The notes under the pieces were generated by a model. It was given only the letters and a program-made list of their open reading frames with translations. It searched no databases and was not told the origin of the DNA. Below are positions 49,999 to 61,100 of a stretch of 64,000 nt of DNA, in pieces. The position numbers and the translations under genes are program-made. The DNA lies in assembly GCF_000315625.1 (NCBI RefSeq), contig NW_005434657.1, positions 939,430-1,003,429 on the forward strand. Direction: 5' to 3'. The DNA comes from Guillardia theta CCMP2712. Lineage: Eukaryota > Cryptophyceae > Pyrenomonadales > Geminigeraceae. How positions within the stretch are numbered: the stretch's first letter is position 1; each line of letters starts with the position of its first letter.

Positions 49999-51447
49999 TC
50001 AAGGAGGGCCCTGTGCAAACTGCAATAGCCCCGTCAGATAGCTCGAGTCATCGCTACAAGCCTAGCGTTCATACCTGATCGAACTCCAAGCGGTCCGACG
50101 GGTTCCATGATGGCTTAGGCCGAGCTGGGAAGCCCTCCGCAAACTGCAATCATCGCTTCCGTTCAGTACCCTACCTCTCTCCTTCCCCTCGCGATCCTCC
50201 TTGTCCTTCCCCTGCTGCCTCCCAAACCACATCGCCTTCCCCTCTTGACCTGCTCGAACTCCAGGTTGTCCGACGGGTTCCATGATGGCTTAGGCCGAGC
50301 TGGAAAGCCCTCCGCAAACTGCCAAAGTCCCATCAGACCAACTCACTCTAACATTCCTACATCGTAGCCTCCGAGCATGTCAATTCCTACTCCGCCTCCT
50401 CTCAAACTCCTGCGCTCCCCTTCCTCCACTTCTCCCTCAAGCTTCACTTCTCGTTTGCTTTGTCATTCGCATGTCTCTGTTGCTGATTCTCCGCACCTGC
50501 TCGAACTCCAAGCGGTCCGACGGGTTCCATGATGGCTTAGGCCGAGCTGGGAAGCCCTCCGCAAACTGCAATCATCGCTTCCGTTCAGTACCCTACCTCT
50601 CTCCTTCCCCTCGCGATCCTCCTTGTCCTTCCCCTGCTGCCTCCCAAACCACATCGCCTTCCTCTCTCCTGACCTGCTCGAACTCCAAGCGGTCCGACGG
50701 GTTCCATGATGGCTTAGGCCGAGCTGGGAAGCCCTCCGCAAACTGCCAAAGTCTCGTCACACAGAAGTTGAGCTCTGAGTCTTTCTCCTTCTCCCCCCTC
50801 CTCTCTCGAACTCTTCCCCCTACCACTTCTCGTTGTCTCTGCCTCTGCCTGTCTCTCTGTCTCCCTCTCCCTGTCCCTGTCCCTCTCCACCTCCCCCTTC
50901 CTCTCCCTCACTGTTCGTCTTCTATCCCTCTCTCTCTCATTCTCTGCTTGCCCCTACTCTCAGCTCATGATGTCCTACCTGCTCGAACTCCAGGTTGTCC
51001 GACGGGTTCCAGGATGGCTTAGGCCGAGCTGGGAAGCCCTCCGCAAACTGACACAAGGTCATTTTCACGTGCGGGACCTTTCTATTACGTATCCTGCCTG
51101 ATCGAATTCCAGATAGTCACTTGGGTGTTTCTGCACTAGAAACGATCCAAGAGCATGTTGCTTCACTTGAACAGGAAGATGTCCCTGTGACGTGAAAGGA
51201 ACAAAATACGCAATTGACAAGAGGCCCTAGATTGTATGGGTGAGCGCATGCTGGTTGAAGACGATGAACACACCGAAGTTTGGGGAGTCCAATAAGCAAT
51301 AGCAGACACGATCAAAAACATGGTTGCCGCTGCTACTGCTGCCATCGGCACAATCGATCTTGCTCGACGGTTCTTTGACTTCGAAATTTCGGAGACCTGC
51401 ACATTCGTGTCATTGACAAGACTTGAAGAGAAATTTCGGTATTGCAT
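49999..51447 (-). CDS. Membrane-anchored protein made of five tandemly duplicated 69-bp exons
   Basis: Minus-strand gene with eight exons, all phase 0: 51447-51274 (58 aa), 51184-51098 (29 aa), five 69-bp exons at 51047-50979, 50742-50674, 50565-50497, 50318-50250, 50143-50075, and a 21-bp last exon 50019-49999; 208 aa. Exon 1 encodes a polar N-terminus and one membrane segment (MAAVAAATMFLIVSAIAYW), so a single-pass (type II-like) protein. Exon 2 ends KHPSDYLEFDQ; each repeat exon encodes FAEGFPARPKPSWNPSD(R/N)LEFEQ-type 23-mers that are almost identical, and the last exon gives FAQGPP-stop. The intron between exons 2 and 3 uses a GC donor (GATCAG|gcagga). Some introns are duplicated along with the exons (50144-50249 and 50566-50673 nearly identical). 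Function unknown. Confidence 0.8.
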
Positions 51448-51695
51448 ATCCCTCCTCTCGTTGATCTATTCATGATTCACGCATAGCTCTCCTCTCTTCT
51501 TCATGCTGTACCCCATGCCTCTTCTCTCCTCCTCTCTTCTTCATGCTGTACCCCATGCACTTCCCCTCCACTTGCTCACCTCAATGGCGCCATAATGGCC
51601 GACCGCTGCCATTGCCCGAAGAGTCAGCCGTTTTCCACTCCGTTACGGTTTCAGGCAGCACCAAGCCTCACAGCTAGCAGACAAATAAGGGAGCA

Positions 51696-53158
51696 ATGCA
51701 GACATCGCCGTCCAATGCGATGGACACAGGGAAACTGAGTGGAGCTGTGCTTCGAGTCATTGGATGCTTGTTGTTCTCCTTCCCCTTGGTACATGCGTTC
51801 AAGACGTCCTCTTGTTCTTCCTGTTTCCTGCCTTTGCCTTCACCCATGCGATCGTTCCAGGCAGATCGTATACATGAGGCTAACTCATTCCCTTCAATCC
51901 GCCTGGGATCGTTTCCCTCGCTCAATATCATCAAGTCTAGAACAGCTGCGAGGTTCGATCAACATAAAGCCTATACTTTCCAGGCAGTGTCTACGATGGT
52001 CAGTGACAAGGTCGTCAACTCGCTGCTGTTTGCGCTGTCATTTGATTTTTGTTTGCTTGCAGGACGTGCCTGTCGTTCTCGTTGCTGGTGCAACGGGCAG
52101 AGTCGGGAGGAAGGTTGTCAATCTTCTGCTGTCAAGATCGAAGGATCCCGACGACAAGCTTCCCGAGTTGAAGGTCAAGGCTTTGGCTCGTGACACGGAC
52201 AAAGCAGCTCGAGTGCTGCCTAGCGATGAGAACGTTGAAGTTATCAAGTGCGATCTTGGTGATGCGTCAGCTGTTGCCCGATGCTGCAAGGGCGTTGACG
52301 CAGTGATCTGGTGTGCCACTGGGTTCAGCGATTCTTCCGATTCCTCGTTGCTGAACAAGTTGCTCGGCGTAGCGAGGCTGAAGCTGACCCCAAGACAGTC
52401 GATTGATATTGCTGGCTTATCTCAGATCGGAAAGCTTCTGGAGGGTCAAGCTAGTCATCCAGATCTTCCAGGTCCGCGAGTGGTGATGTGCTCCTCAGCT
52501 GCTGTCACACGGCCAACATGGAATGAAGAGAAGAAAATGCGTAAGAGCGCGAGTGCTGAGCGATAATCTTTGATCAACCGCTTGCGACAGGATATGAGGG
52601 AGCAGCGGATATACCCATCGTACGGCTCAATCCGCTTGGAATTCTAGACGTGAAACGGTCAGTTTGATCTGCTTGTAGCAAGGAGTGACTGTTTGCAGGG
52701 ATGGTGAGCAGGCCCTACGCAGCTCTGGGGTCAGTTACGCCATTGTTCGCCCTTGTGGATTGAATGACAACTGGCCGAGCGGGCGAGCAGTCTTCAGTCA
52801 AGGAGACATTGCCGTCGGAAGGATCAATCGAGAGGATGTGGCGCAGCTTCTAGTTCAGGTATTGCTTGAGAAGGATGCTCAAGGCAAGACCTTCGAGTGT
52901 GTGGCTCTGCCAGGTTACCCCTCTCCTAAGTCTTGCAGTCTTCAGCTTGCTCGTCTAAAACTTGACGGAGATGCGAGCATATCAAACATAGATGTGCTTG
53001 ACGCTCAATATGCGTTGTTGCAGCAGCTTGTTCCAGGCGAAACCATGCAGCCGAATCAGCTTGCGATGGGACAAACTTACGAGCAGCTAGATTCAGGGCA
53101 GGTTGGACGGCTAGGAAAGAGAGGACAAGAGCGTCCGCCGCTTGCAAGGACTGACTGA
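51696..53158 (+). CDS. Plastid-targeted NAD(P)-binding (atypical SDR, HCF173/NmrA-like) protein
   Basis: Four exons, 51696-51998, 52063-52540, 52591-52657, 52699-53158; 435 aa. The N-terminus contains a signal peptide (RVIGCLLFSFPLVHA) followed by Phe (FKTSSCSS), the +1 Phe signal of red complex plastids, then a Ser/Arg-rich transit-like stretch. From about residue 105: VLVAGATGRVGRKVVNLLL (Rossmann GxxGxxG), VKALARDTDKA, VIKCDLGD, DAVIWCATG, and later VVMCSSAAVTRP, PIVRLNPLGILDVKR, YAIVRPCGLNDNWP and VFSQGDIAVGRINREDVAQ. This pattern is that of plastid proteins related to HCF173 and other NAD(P)-binding assembly factors. The catalytic YxxxK of classical SDRs is absent, so a binding or chaperone role is more likely than an oxidoreductase. 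Confidence 0.8.
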
Positions 53159-53869
53159 AATCTCGAAATAAAGACAACGGATAAGACAACTGACGAGGAA
53201 AATTAATGATCTTCGGGAGTCCGGGTTTAGGGTCGTCGGGTTTAGGATTTTAAAGGTCGGGTTGAGAATGTAGGGTTTAGGGTACTTACAGGGTCGTCGC
53301 ACGGATTAGCGTAGTACGGTCGAGTGAAAGTTAGGGTCGTCGGGCTTAGGGTCGAGTCGAGTCGGGTTTTGGGGACTCATGCCGTTCACAAACCCATATG
53401 CAGCCCCTAGCAAATCTGGTCTTTTTTTTTCTACTTTTTTGGGGGTTCACATGGGGTCCGTATATACACTCCCTGTTGACTACCCCCTGTTTTCATCGAT
53501 TAAAGGGGGGGTAGAGAGACTGGACAAAAGCGGGGTGGGGTGATTTGAATTTCTCTGGCGTGGAACCCTTCCCCCGCCTCAGTGGTTTTAGAGGTACTGC
53601 AATTTATTGGTACAAAAGAGAGGTTTCCTGGTACAGAAGTTCCCCCCTCCACCACCCTACCCCCTTCGTATCGGTAGTATCTCCTCACAGAGGATATTTG
53701 AATCCACAGAGAAATCCCTCAATGCTCACTGTTATGAATACTCACTGTTATGCGCATCCTCTAGTCATTTATGTCGCATGACGTTTCTTCCTCAACAGCA
53801 TCCCGTCACTGTGCGCTAGAGGAACGGGCTTCCTGCAGTCTCCTCTCCATCAGGAGATTCTGTTCCTGG
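53159..53869. other. Degenerate telomere-like spacer followed by GGGTAGGG/CCCC-type DNA
   Basis: 53220-53365 contains scattered GGGTTTAGG(G) within a repeat of the type GTCGTCGGGTTTAGG; 53400-53720 is C-rich spacer as elsewhere. No gene. Confidence 0.5.
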
Positions 53870-54237
53870 AGCCGCCCCGGGTGTTCGGCCTCTGCATACT
53901 AGAGCGGACAAGTACGTGCAAGCTGGAAAACGCTATCAGGGATGCGACTAGGCTGGCACCAAGAGCTGAGGAGGCTAGTCGTCCTCTTCTACGCTGGCCA
54001 TGGGATGAAGGCAGGAAGGGCCAAGAGGACTACACTGTGACTCTCAGTCTGTTTCCTTGTTGTCATCGATGCCTGCAGATACCGGGAGGGTCTGCAGGAG
54101 ACGGGACGGCTGCTCCCGCAGCAGGCGGCGAAAGACGCCCTGCCTCGAAAAGAGACTGCTGCAGTCTTTCTATTTGCACAGCATGATGTTGTCAGGGCAT
54201 GTGGGTACATTTCTACGAGAAATATGGCATTCAACTA
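53870..54237 (+). pseudogene. Caspase-like (peptidase C14 fold) fragment
   Basis: In one frame: ELRRLVVLFYAGHGMKAG, the beta-strand and catalytic His motif of caspase-like proteases, and further on CFLVVIDACRYREG, the strand carrying the catalytic Cys, followed by ETAAVFLFAQHDVV. A TGA stop at about 54041 separates the two motifs in the same frame and I see no plausible intron that removes it. Upstream exons are unclear. Probably a decayed metacaspase/caspase-like or TIR-CHAT-type gene; alternatively one base error. Confidence 0.5.
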
Positions 54238-55593
54238 GCCTGACTATTGAACATGTCGTGCATCGAGCACCGACATCAACTTCAGGGAAGAGACCGTACT
54301 CTGAGATGCATATCTGTGTGGGATATGCACTGTCCATGCGGTAGTCATGGACCTTCACGCAATCATCCGCGGCAGATGACAAGAAGAAATTCAACAATTC
54401 GGTTCGAGCACACTTCACTCAGTTGTTGTGGCAGCTCCTTCAAAGTAAATTAATGTCTGAGTAAAGTCGCGTTCAATCTGGATGCCTCCAAATCTCTGTG
54501 TGAAACGTGCACAATCGTACCATTCTTTCGCTAATTTCGTTTGAAGGTGACTGTCAGTGCGCCCTCGAAATATAACGAACCTGATCCACTGCTGCGCCTG
54601 TTGGTTCTAACATGTAGGGTTCATCCTTGAAAGGCACAGGAACTTGATTCTCTGTTCTGTAAGAGTGATGTACTGATGGTCCAACTGCACTGACCTTTTC
54701 ATCCGGGGTTTCAAGAAGGGCTTCCCACGTTTGCGAAACCGTGGCAGTTAACCATACTACCGTAGTCCTAATGCCTTGTGCAGATCGATGTTGAGACGGA
54801 AGAAATTAGTTTGTTTTCTAGTGTTAAAGAAGTTGACATTCTTCCTTTCCAATTTCGGATGATTCCACTTCGAAATTTCACCATGACATGGTACCAGATT
54901 GAATGACATGTCTAAACCTTCAACGTGGTGTAGTAATTCAAAGTGCACAGAATGATCGAAGGCATTTGCTGCCGTTGAAGGAACAACGGTGCCTCTTTGA
55001 TGTATCTCATGCGAATGACTCTGAGAGGATCACCTTGTTCTCTTGCTCCAATCTCCGAGGCTCCTCCTTTTGGCAATGCCGAGCGATGAGGCAGCCCTTG
55101 ACGACGGTGGCCGCCCCGATTGCGCCGCTATTCAACGGTCCGTCAAGGCAAGGAGGATTGCAACTGGTACTGAAAGTAGTACCATAGGGTATGTGTCGGT
55201 ACCGTACTGTAACTACCGTTAAAACAACTTGTAAAGAGGATTGTTGAAATAAACTAAAACTCTTGGGTACTATGAAGTGGGGTCTCTAACTCGTTTATCA
55301 AAAAAGCACGCCTACTAAAAAAAAAGACCCTACCGAAAAATTTAAGTGCCAAATTAACGAAAGGCCTGAAAGTGAACGGCATGGTCGGGTTTAAGGGAGT
55401 CGGGTTTAGGGGAGTCGGGTTTAGGGGAGTCGGGTTCCGAGAGTCGTAAGTTGAGTTCAAAAAGTTTCGTGATGTAACCCTGTTCAACGGTTTCTGGGAA
55501 TCACTTCGGATCAACCAAGAATACGAATTTGCCTTAGAGACTACACTAGGATATGATTGGGGACAGTTTTAATGGACCCCCGCTTCGCTAGGA
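54238..55593. other. Intergenic; one possible short exon on the minus strand
   Basis: The minus-strand frame 54948-54757 (HFELLHHVEGLDMSFNLVPC...) reads like coding sequence but no gene can be built around it. At 55385-55435 a 15-bp GAGTCGGGTTTAGGG-type repeat occurs three times. Nothing else recognised. Confidence 0.4.
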
Positions 55594-55653
55594 GGCTTTA
55601 GGGTTTAAGGGTTTAGGGTTTAAGGGTTTAGGGTTTAAGGGTTTAGGGTTTAG
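55594..55653 (+). repeat. Interstitial telomere repeats (TTTAGGG/TTTAAGGG mix)
   Basis: Alternating GGGTTTAGGG and GGGTTTAAGGG units, immediately upstream of ORF1 copy B. Confidence 0.92.
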
Positions 55654-55781
55654 GGCGCCGTTATTTTCGGCTGCGCCGTTATTTTCGGCAGCATGGCTCC
55701 TTGCCAGGTGTAGGGGAAGCCGCCAGGGCGCCAAGGAAGCTGCAAGCGAGAGGTTTGTATACTTCAAATAGCTTTCTAAGT

Positions 55782-57848
55782 ATGGTTCTTCAGTATGATG
55801 AAAATGTTCGCAACCTGCTGTATCGGAGATCATGCCAATACACGCAGAGCGGACTTGTGGATGCCTCTGTCCTCGAAGCTGATCTCGTCGAGAGGGTGAA
55901 GAGCTTCGCGAAGCGTTATCCGAACAGCAGGACAGCCCAGGCTTGCAAGGCTGTGGCCCGGGGATGCACCCCCGACGCTATCGCAGAAGCCATCCGCTCG
56001 ACATGTCAGCAGGCACGACGTGAGCTTCTGCAAGAAGCGATGACTGGATGGAGTGACGCATCCAGAGAGTGGTTTATGCAGCAGATTGAAGAAGCCAAGA
56101 AGGAGAAGGTCGAGACATACACCGCCTCAGCAGGCAACGAGGTGACTTCCTTCATCTCCATGACTCTCCTGGGCATCTCCTCGGTGTATGTCAACCATGA
56201 AGAAAAGCTGAAGAAGAAATTTGAAGAGATCGGACTGATCGTAGACTCAGTGCAAGAGAGTAAAGCAATCATGTGGAAGGCTCCGTATAGACCCGAGATA
56301 GCGAGTGCTGAGGAGATCCCGGTGACTGTTTCCTTCCAAGCGGAGAAGCTCTGGCAGGGAAGAGAGGACTTCGCGATCGATGGTCGCAAGTTCACAGCTG
56401 TACATGTGAGCATCGTGCACGATCGATCTTTCAAGATTCGAGCCAAGAGAGCCTCCGACCCTGGGGCAAAGGGGGCAGCTTGGCAGAGCTGACTCACCTG
56501 CTAACCTTGGGCGGCATGACAACGGCTGAGATAGCTGCCGTCTATCGCTATCAGCTGCTGCGCCAGTCCCTTGCAGCGGTCCAACTCCAGCCGCTGGCAG
56601 GCATGCTGGTCGCTGGGGCGCCAGGACAGCAAGTCCACAAAGGCTTAGGTCAGAAAGGCTTCATCGCTGTAGGGGCCAACGTCATCTGGAGACAGAGGGA
56701 GGTGGAGTGGATCGTCTCCTCGAGCTGCCCAGAGGCGAATGATACAGCATTTCGAGCTTTCCGAGAGAGCGAAGCGATGGAGGGAGTACACCTGACTCTG
56801 TTCAGCGAGGACCCGAAGATCAGAGAGGCGCTCGCAGTCGAGTTGACAGCTGATCGCTTTGTGTCCAGAAATAAGTTGAAGAAGGCATCAAGGATGCAGA
56901 AGAAGGCAGGCGGCAAGGACGGCAAGGAGATCAAGATCATCATCAAGTCGACGGCGGCATCTGGTCGCTTCACGAGGAAGGAGATGGAGGGGCTGTGCAA
57001 CGGCGGCAACACGTCTATCGCAAGAGTCAAGAGAGTCTTGTTGGAGATCGCTAACAGGCTCGAGATCAACGTTGAAGGCACCGACATGGAGGAGGATTTG
57101 AACACCAAGTCCTGGAACGGGTCCAAGCTATGCATCCTCCTCGGCTCCACGGAGGATGCTCGACGCATGATGAAGGAGCTGCCCTTCTATCTCGAAGGCG
57201 CAGCAACCAAGCTCGAAGCAGTCGGCTTCGACAAGGAGCCTGACTCTGAGGCGGCTGGTCAGCGGGGCACCAGCGACGCAGCGCAGCGACAGGAGGAGAG
57301 CGAGGGAGAGTGGCTGGAGTTTACAGACCTGGAGAGGATCACAATGGAGGCAGCATCTCCGTCAAGCCAAGAGGACATGCAGTTCGTCAGCGAGCTGTCA
57401 GCAGTCATCGAAGATGCAGCTTCTTTGAACGAGGCGGGGACGAGCGAGCCGATCAAGCTGGTCCTGGACAAGGCCGTTGGCAACCTCCACGACACCTTCT
57501 ACTCTCCGGGGAGCCTGGAGTTCATGTCGCTGGGAGAGTGGGCGAAGATGCCAGAGGAGCAGGGAGTTGGGCGCAACGTTCTCAAGGAGAAGCTGGGGAA
57601 GTGGCTGCAGAGCAAGCGCTGGACTCGCGTGCAAGGAGAGCGACGGCATAGAGCGTCGATCTCTTAGCCTCCTGTTCATAGCACTGAGTAAATTCGCAGA
57701 GATGCATGTGCTGGCCTGCTCGCTGAAGGTGGACAAGAAGGACCGACTGCGAGTGGAGATGAGGGAAGATGACGAAGAAGAGGAAGACATGGAGGAAGAG
57801 CAAGGCGAGGGCGAGGAAGAAGACGGGGCGAGCCCGTACCGAGCTTGA
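55782..57848 (+). pseudogene. ORF1 protein, copy B (two frameshifts)
   Basis: Frame 1 runs from ATG 55782 (MVLQYDENVRNLL) to about 56492; an 8-bp-type insertion relative to copy A near 56450 (RAKRASDPGAKG in place of RAKRGPWGKG) shifts the frame, and the protein continues at 56480-57667 (ELTHLLTLGGMTTAEIAAVY). A deletion near 57642 shifts it again (RRSLSLLFIALSKFAEMHVL, acidic end) to the stop at 57848. It keeps the Lys-rich segment (KKAGGKDGKEIKIIIKS) missing from copy A. Reading the two copies together shows an ORF1 of roughly 680-700 codons; it has no recognised domain. Confidence 0.75.
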
Positions 57849-57855
57849 GCTGAGC

Positions 57856-58037
57856 CCAAGGTAAGGAGAGAAGGTAGGAGGCGACCGAAGGCCAAGGTGA
57901 GGAGAGGCAACTCTCCTGACTAAGGCTGAGGAAGCTGAATGGAGGACGAGTAGGTGGCGACCGAAGGCCAAGGTGAGGAGAGGCAACTCTCCTGACTGAG
58001 GCTGAGGAAGCTGAATGGAGGTAGAGTAGGTGGTGAC
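57856..58037 (+). repeat. ~76-bp tandem repeats in the 3' region of copy B
   Basis: Same unit as 30640-30870 (GCGACCGAAGGCCAAGGTGA...), two full copies plus a truncated third. Confidence 0.85.
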
Positions 58038-58088
58038 CGTTTAGGGTTTAGGGTTTAGGGTTTAGGGTTTAGGGTTTAGGGGTTTAGG
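58038..58088 (+). repeat. Interstitial telomere repeat (TTTAGGG)n, about 7 units
   Basis: Perfect repeats between ORF1 copy B and the ORF2 block. Confidence 0.95.
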
Positions 58089-58180
58089 AGAATGCACAAT
58101 CAGGAGAGAAAACCTCCCAGAGAGGGAAGGAGCGGAGGGGGGAAAGGCAGGAGGAGCAAAGGGGCAATGATTGGGCGCAG

Positions 58181-61100
58181 ATGCATCGAAAAAGTTCAGA
58201 CCCAGGTTTCCTCATCTCACAAAATGTGAATGGTTGCAATCACTTTGTTCTCAAGCACATCCTCGCATACTTAATCCAGTCCTTCCAACCTGGGGTTGTG
58301 CTACTACAAGAGGTAAGGGTCTCGGCCCGCGACGAGAACAAATTAAGGAAGATGATCAAGGAGAACTGGGCCTGCTACAGAATCTTCCTGGGGCCTGCAA
58401 AGATCAATGCGAAGAAGGGGAAAGGAGACCTGAGGTTGGTAACGCTGGTACATGCGGCCCTGTCGCCGTCACCCTCCCCTGCCGCTCACCAGGCGTGCAA
58501 CAAAGAAAAGAAATATCGAAACCGAGTGTTTTCGATCAAAGTCGGAACAGGGAAAAACTCTTTCTTAGTCACAAACCTCCATCAGGTACCTGCGGAAAAT
58601 GCGATTCGAGAGCAAGGGGAACTGTGGGCAGAGCTGCTACACCTCGCTCTGGGAACGAGAGAGACACACATCATAGCCGGAGACTTTAATGCAGCAAGAA
58701 CCAACACAACAACACCAATGCGGAGAGGATATTCCCCCTCATCTATCACCGCAAAAGCAGATGAGAGATTCGAGAAATTCCTGGCAGACCTTTCCGCACA
58801 CCGTACACTCTCATATGAACAGATCAGCGAGACTGGGACAACATTTACCTTCTCAACATGGTACAAACAAGAACTGATAGAAGCCAAACTCGACGCAGTT
58901 CTCGCTATTCACCCCCCAAGTGACGAGGACAACTTTCCAAACATCTCCCTTCAATCGTGGACGGTCGACGGCTGTGTGATAGGGGGAGCAGTTGATCACA
59001 GAGCCCTGGTGGTGCAAGTACACACCAAGTTCACGTCCGAGGAGACGCAGCTAATCCCACGAGTAGAAGTGCATCAGATGAAGTCACGACAGAAGAAGGG
59101 GGAAACCCCTAAAAGCAGATGGGTGCTGGATCGCGATTCGTGGGAGGAGAAGAAGATCGAATGGGCGCAACAACTAGATGCAAACATACGAGACATGCGA
59201 GCTAAGGCGCAAGAATGTAACATTTGTGAGATGCTCGCCAACTCTCTACCACTAAAGGAGGTGAAAATCAGAAAGGGAGGGAGGCGACATTCGAACAAAG
59301 AACAAATGGATTTGAAGAGATCGATCCGCAACTTGCGGACTAAACTTAGGGAAGCATCACAGCAAAGCCCAGCGACTGGAGTACCTACGGAAGCTACATT
59401 ACAAAGAGAATTGCGAACTAAGATCGAGAGGTTCAGAACGATATGTGAAGAACAAAACAACGAAGTTTTCCAAGAGATCTGCCAACAGCAGCAAACACGG
59501 CTAGGCACGGTAGGCAGCCGTGAATCCCAGAATGCAATGGGACGCAAGAATGATTTCATTCCCAAAGAACCGATGATAAGTCAAGACATCAAGAAAAAAC
59601 ACCCCAACTCCCTTCGTTGCCACAAAGGCTTGGCTCTTCGACTGCTCGGCAAGATAGTCGACAATGCCGACGAGCTCATCAACCAAATCGAAGCAACCCT
59701 ATCTAGCGAAGACACGAGGGGCGTTAGAGCATTTTGGAGTGCAAACCAGCAACTGATGATTGGGATCGAGCGAGAGGGGACAGATGACTGGATCTTTCTA
59801 TCACTGCTACCTGCAAACACAATCACGAAAGCAATTGTAGCACTAGAAGAATCGGATAAAACAACATGGGAGATAGCAGGATACCGTGATCTCACGGATC
59901 ATCTCCCAATGCAGAAGGTTAGAGAGCTAGAGGACGCGGACCATACACGATTCTTCTTCAGCGTCAACGCATGCACGAAACAAGGGACCTGCTCAAAATG
60001 CTCAAACATCGGATGTATGCTCCCCTTGGCTGACTCAAGCGACGAGACCATCGGAGGGGGAGGGATTACCCCGTACTGCACAAAATGTAAGTCGTTCACA
60101 ACCGTGGCCCCAAGACGGATCACACCGCCTGAGGGGGTGCAGCTTTCAAGGAGACAACAACAGGAAATCACCAGACCCCTGGCACCGGGAGAGATTGATG
60201 TCTGGCTCGCCTCGGCGCCGAGACGAAAGGCTGCAGGACTTGACCTCATTTCGAACGAAGTGCTGCGGGCGCTGCCACCAGCATGCCGAGAGGAAGTTGG
60301 CAAGTTAGTCAATGCAGCCCTAGAAGGCAAAGCTGAGGTTCTCAACAAGACAGCGAGAGTACGCCTCCTGCCAAAAAATCAATTCTGTCACATTCTCGAA
60401 AACATGCGGCCAATATGCGTCATGTCAACGCTTACTCGACTAGTTCAGGCAATCCTGGCGCATCGTCTGAGTAAGACAGTAGAAGCAAATAACGTCCTCA
60501 CAAACTTCCAGGAGGGGTTCCGTCCAGGCAGAAGCACAAGTCGGCAGGCTCATCGACTGATCTCGATCGTAGAAGAAGCAGAAGAGGCCAAAACGTCCCT
60601 CATTCTCTTGTACCTGGACTTTGCGAACTTCTTTAACAATGTGGCGATCGAGGTGGTCGAGCAGGCAATGAACAGCCTAGGCTTCCATCCTGAAGACATT
60701 AGAACTGTGATAGCCTGCAACAGTGGAGTCGAACTGCAAATACAAACAAACGAGTTCAACACAGGGAAAATACCTCTAATAATCGGGCTGCCACAAGGTG
60801 GAGCAAGTAGCCCACAACTGGCCAACTTGGTGCTATGCATCCTCTCTAGGCAATTGGACAAGTGCAGCACAGGAACAACAAACAACCTGTCCTTCGCCGA
60901 TGACATGGTACTCATCGCACACACGATGAAAGAAATGCGAGAGTTGGTAGCAGTGGTGGATTCCTTCTGCAAATGGTCAGGACTGCAAATCAACAATAAG
61001 AAATCAGAGATAACCAGCTTCGACTATGCTCGCAAGGGAGAGGTTCCTGGTGCGAACAAAATAACGGTCATGGGGGAACCTGTCGAAGCCCTACCGGCTA

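Larger units (their letters stand above)
55654..58037 (+). mobile_element. Telomere-associated non-LTR element, ORF1 copy B
   Basis: Begins with two copies of GCGCCGTTATTTTCGGC, then matches copy A from about 55690 on. It ends within the 76-bp 3' repeats at ...GGTGGTGACCG, exactly where TTTAGGG repeats start, whereas copy A continues GGTGGTGACCGAAGGCC. So the 3' end was lost and capped by telomere repeat. Confidence 0.8.

Noticed and set aside
58171-58689. 172-codon plus-strand frame at the ORF2 start
   Set aside because: Out of frame with the endonuclease motifs; the real frame starts at ATG 58181.
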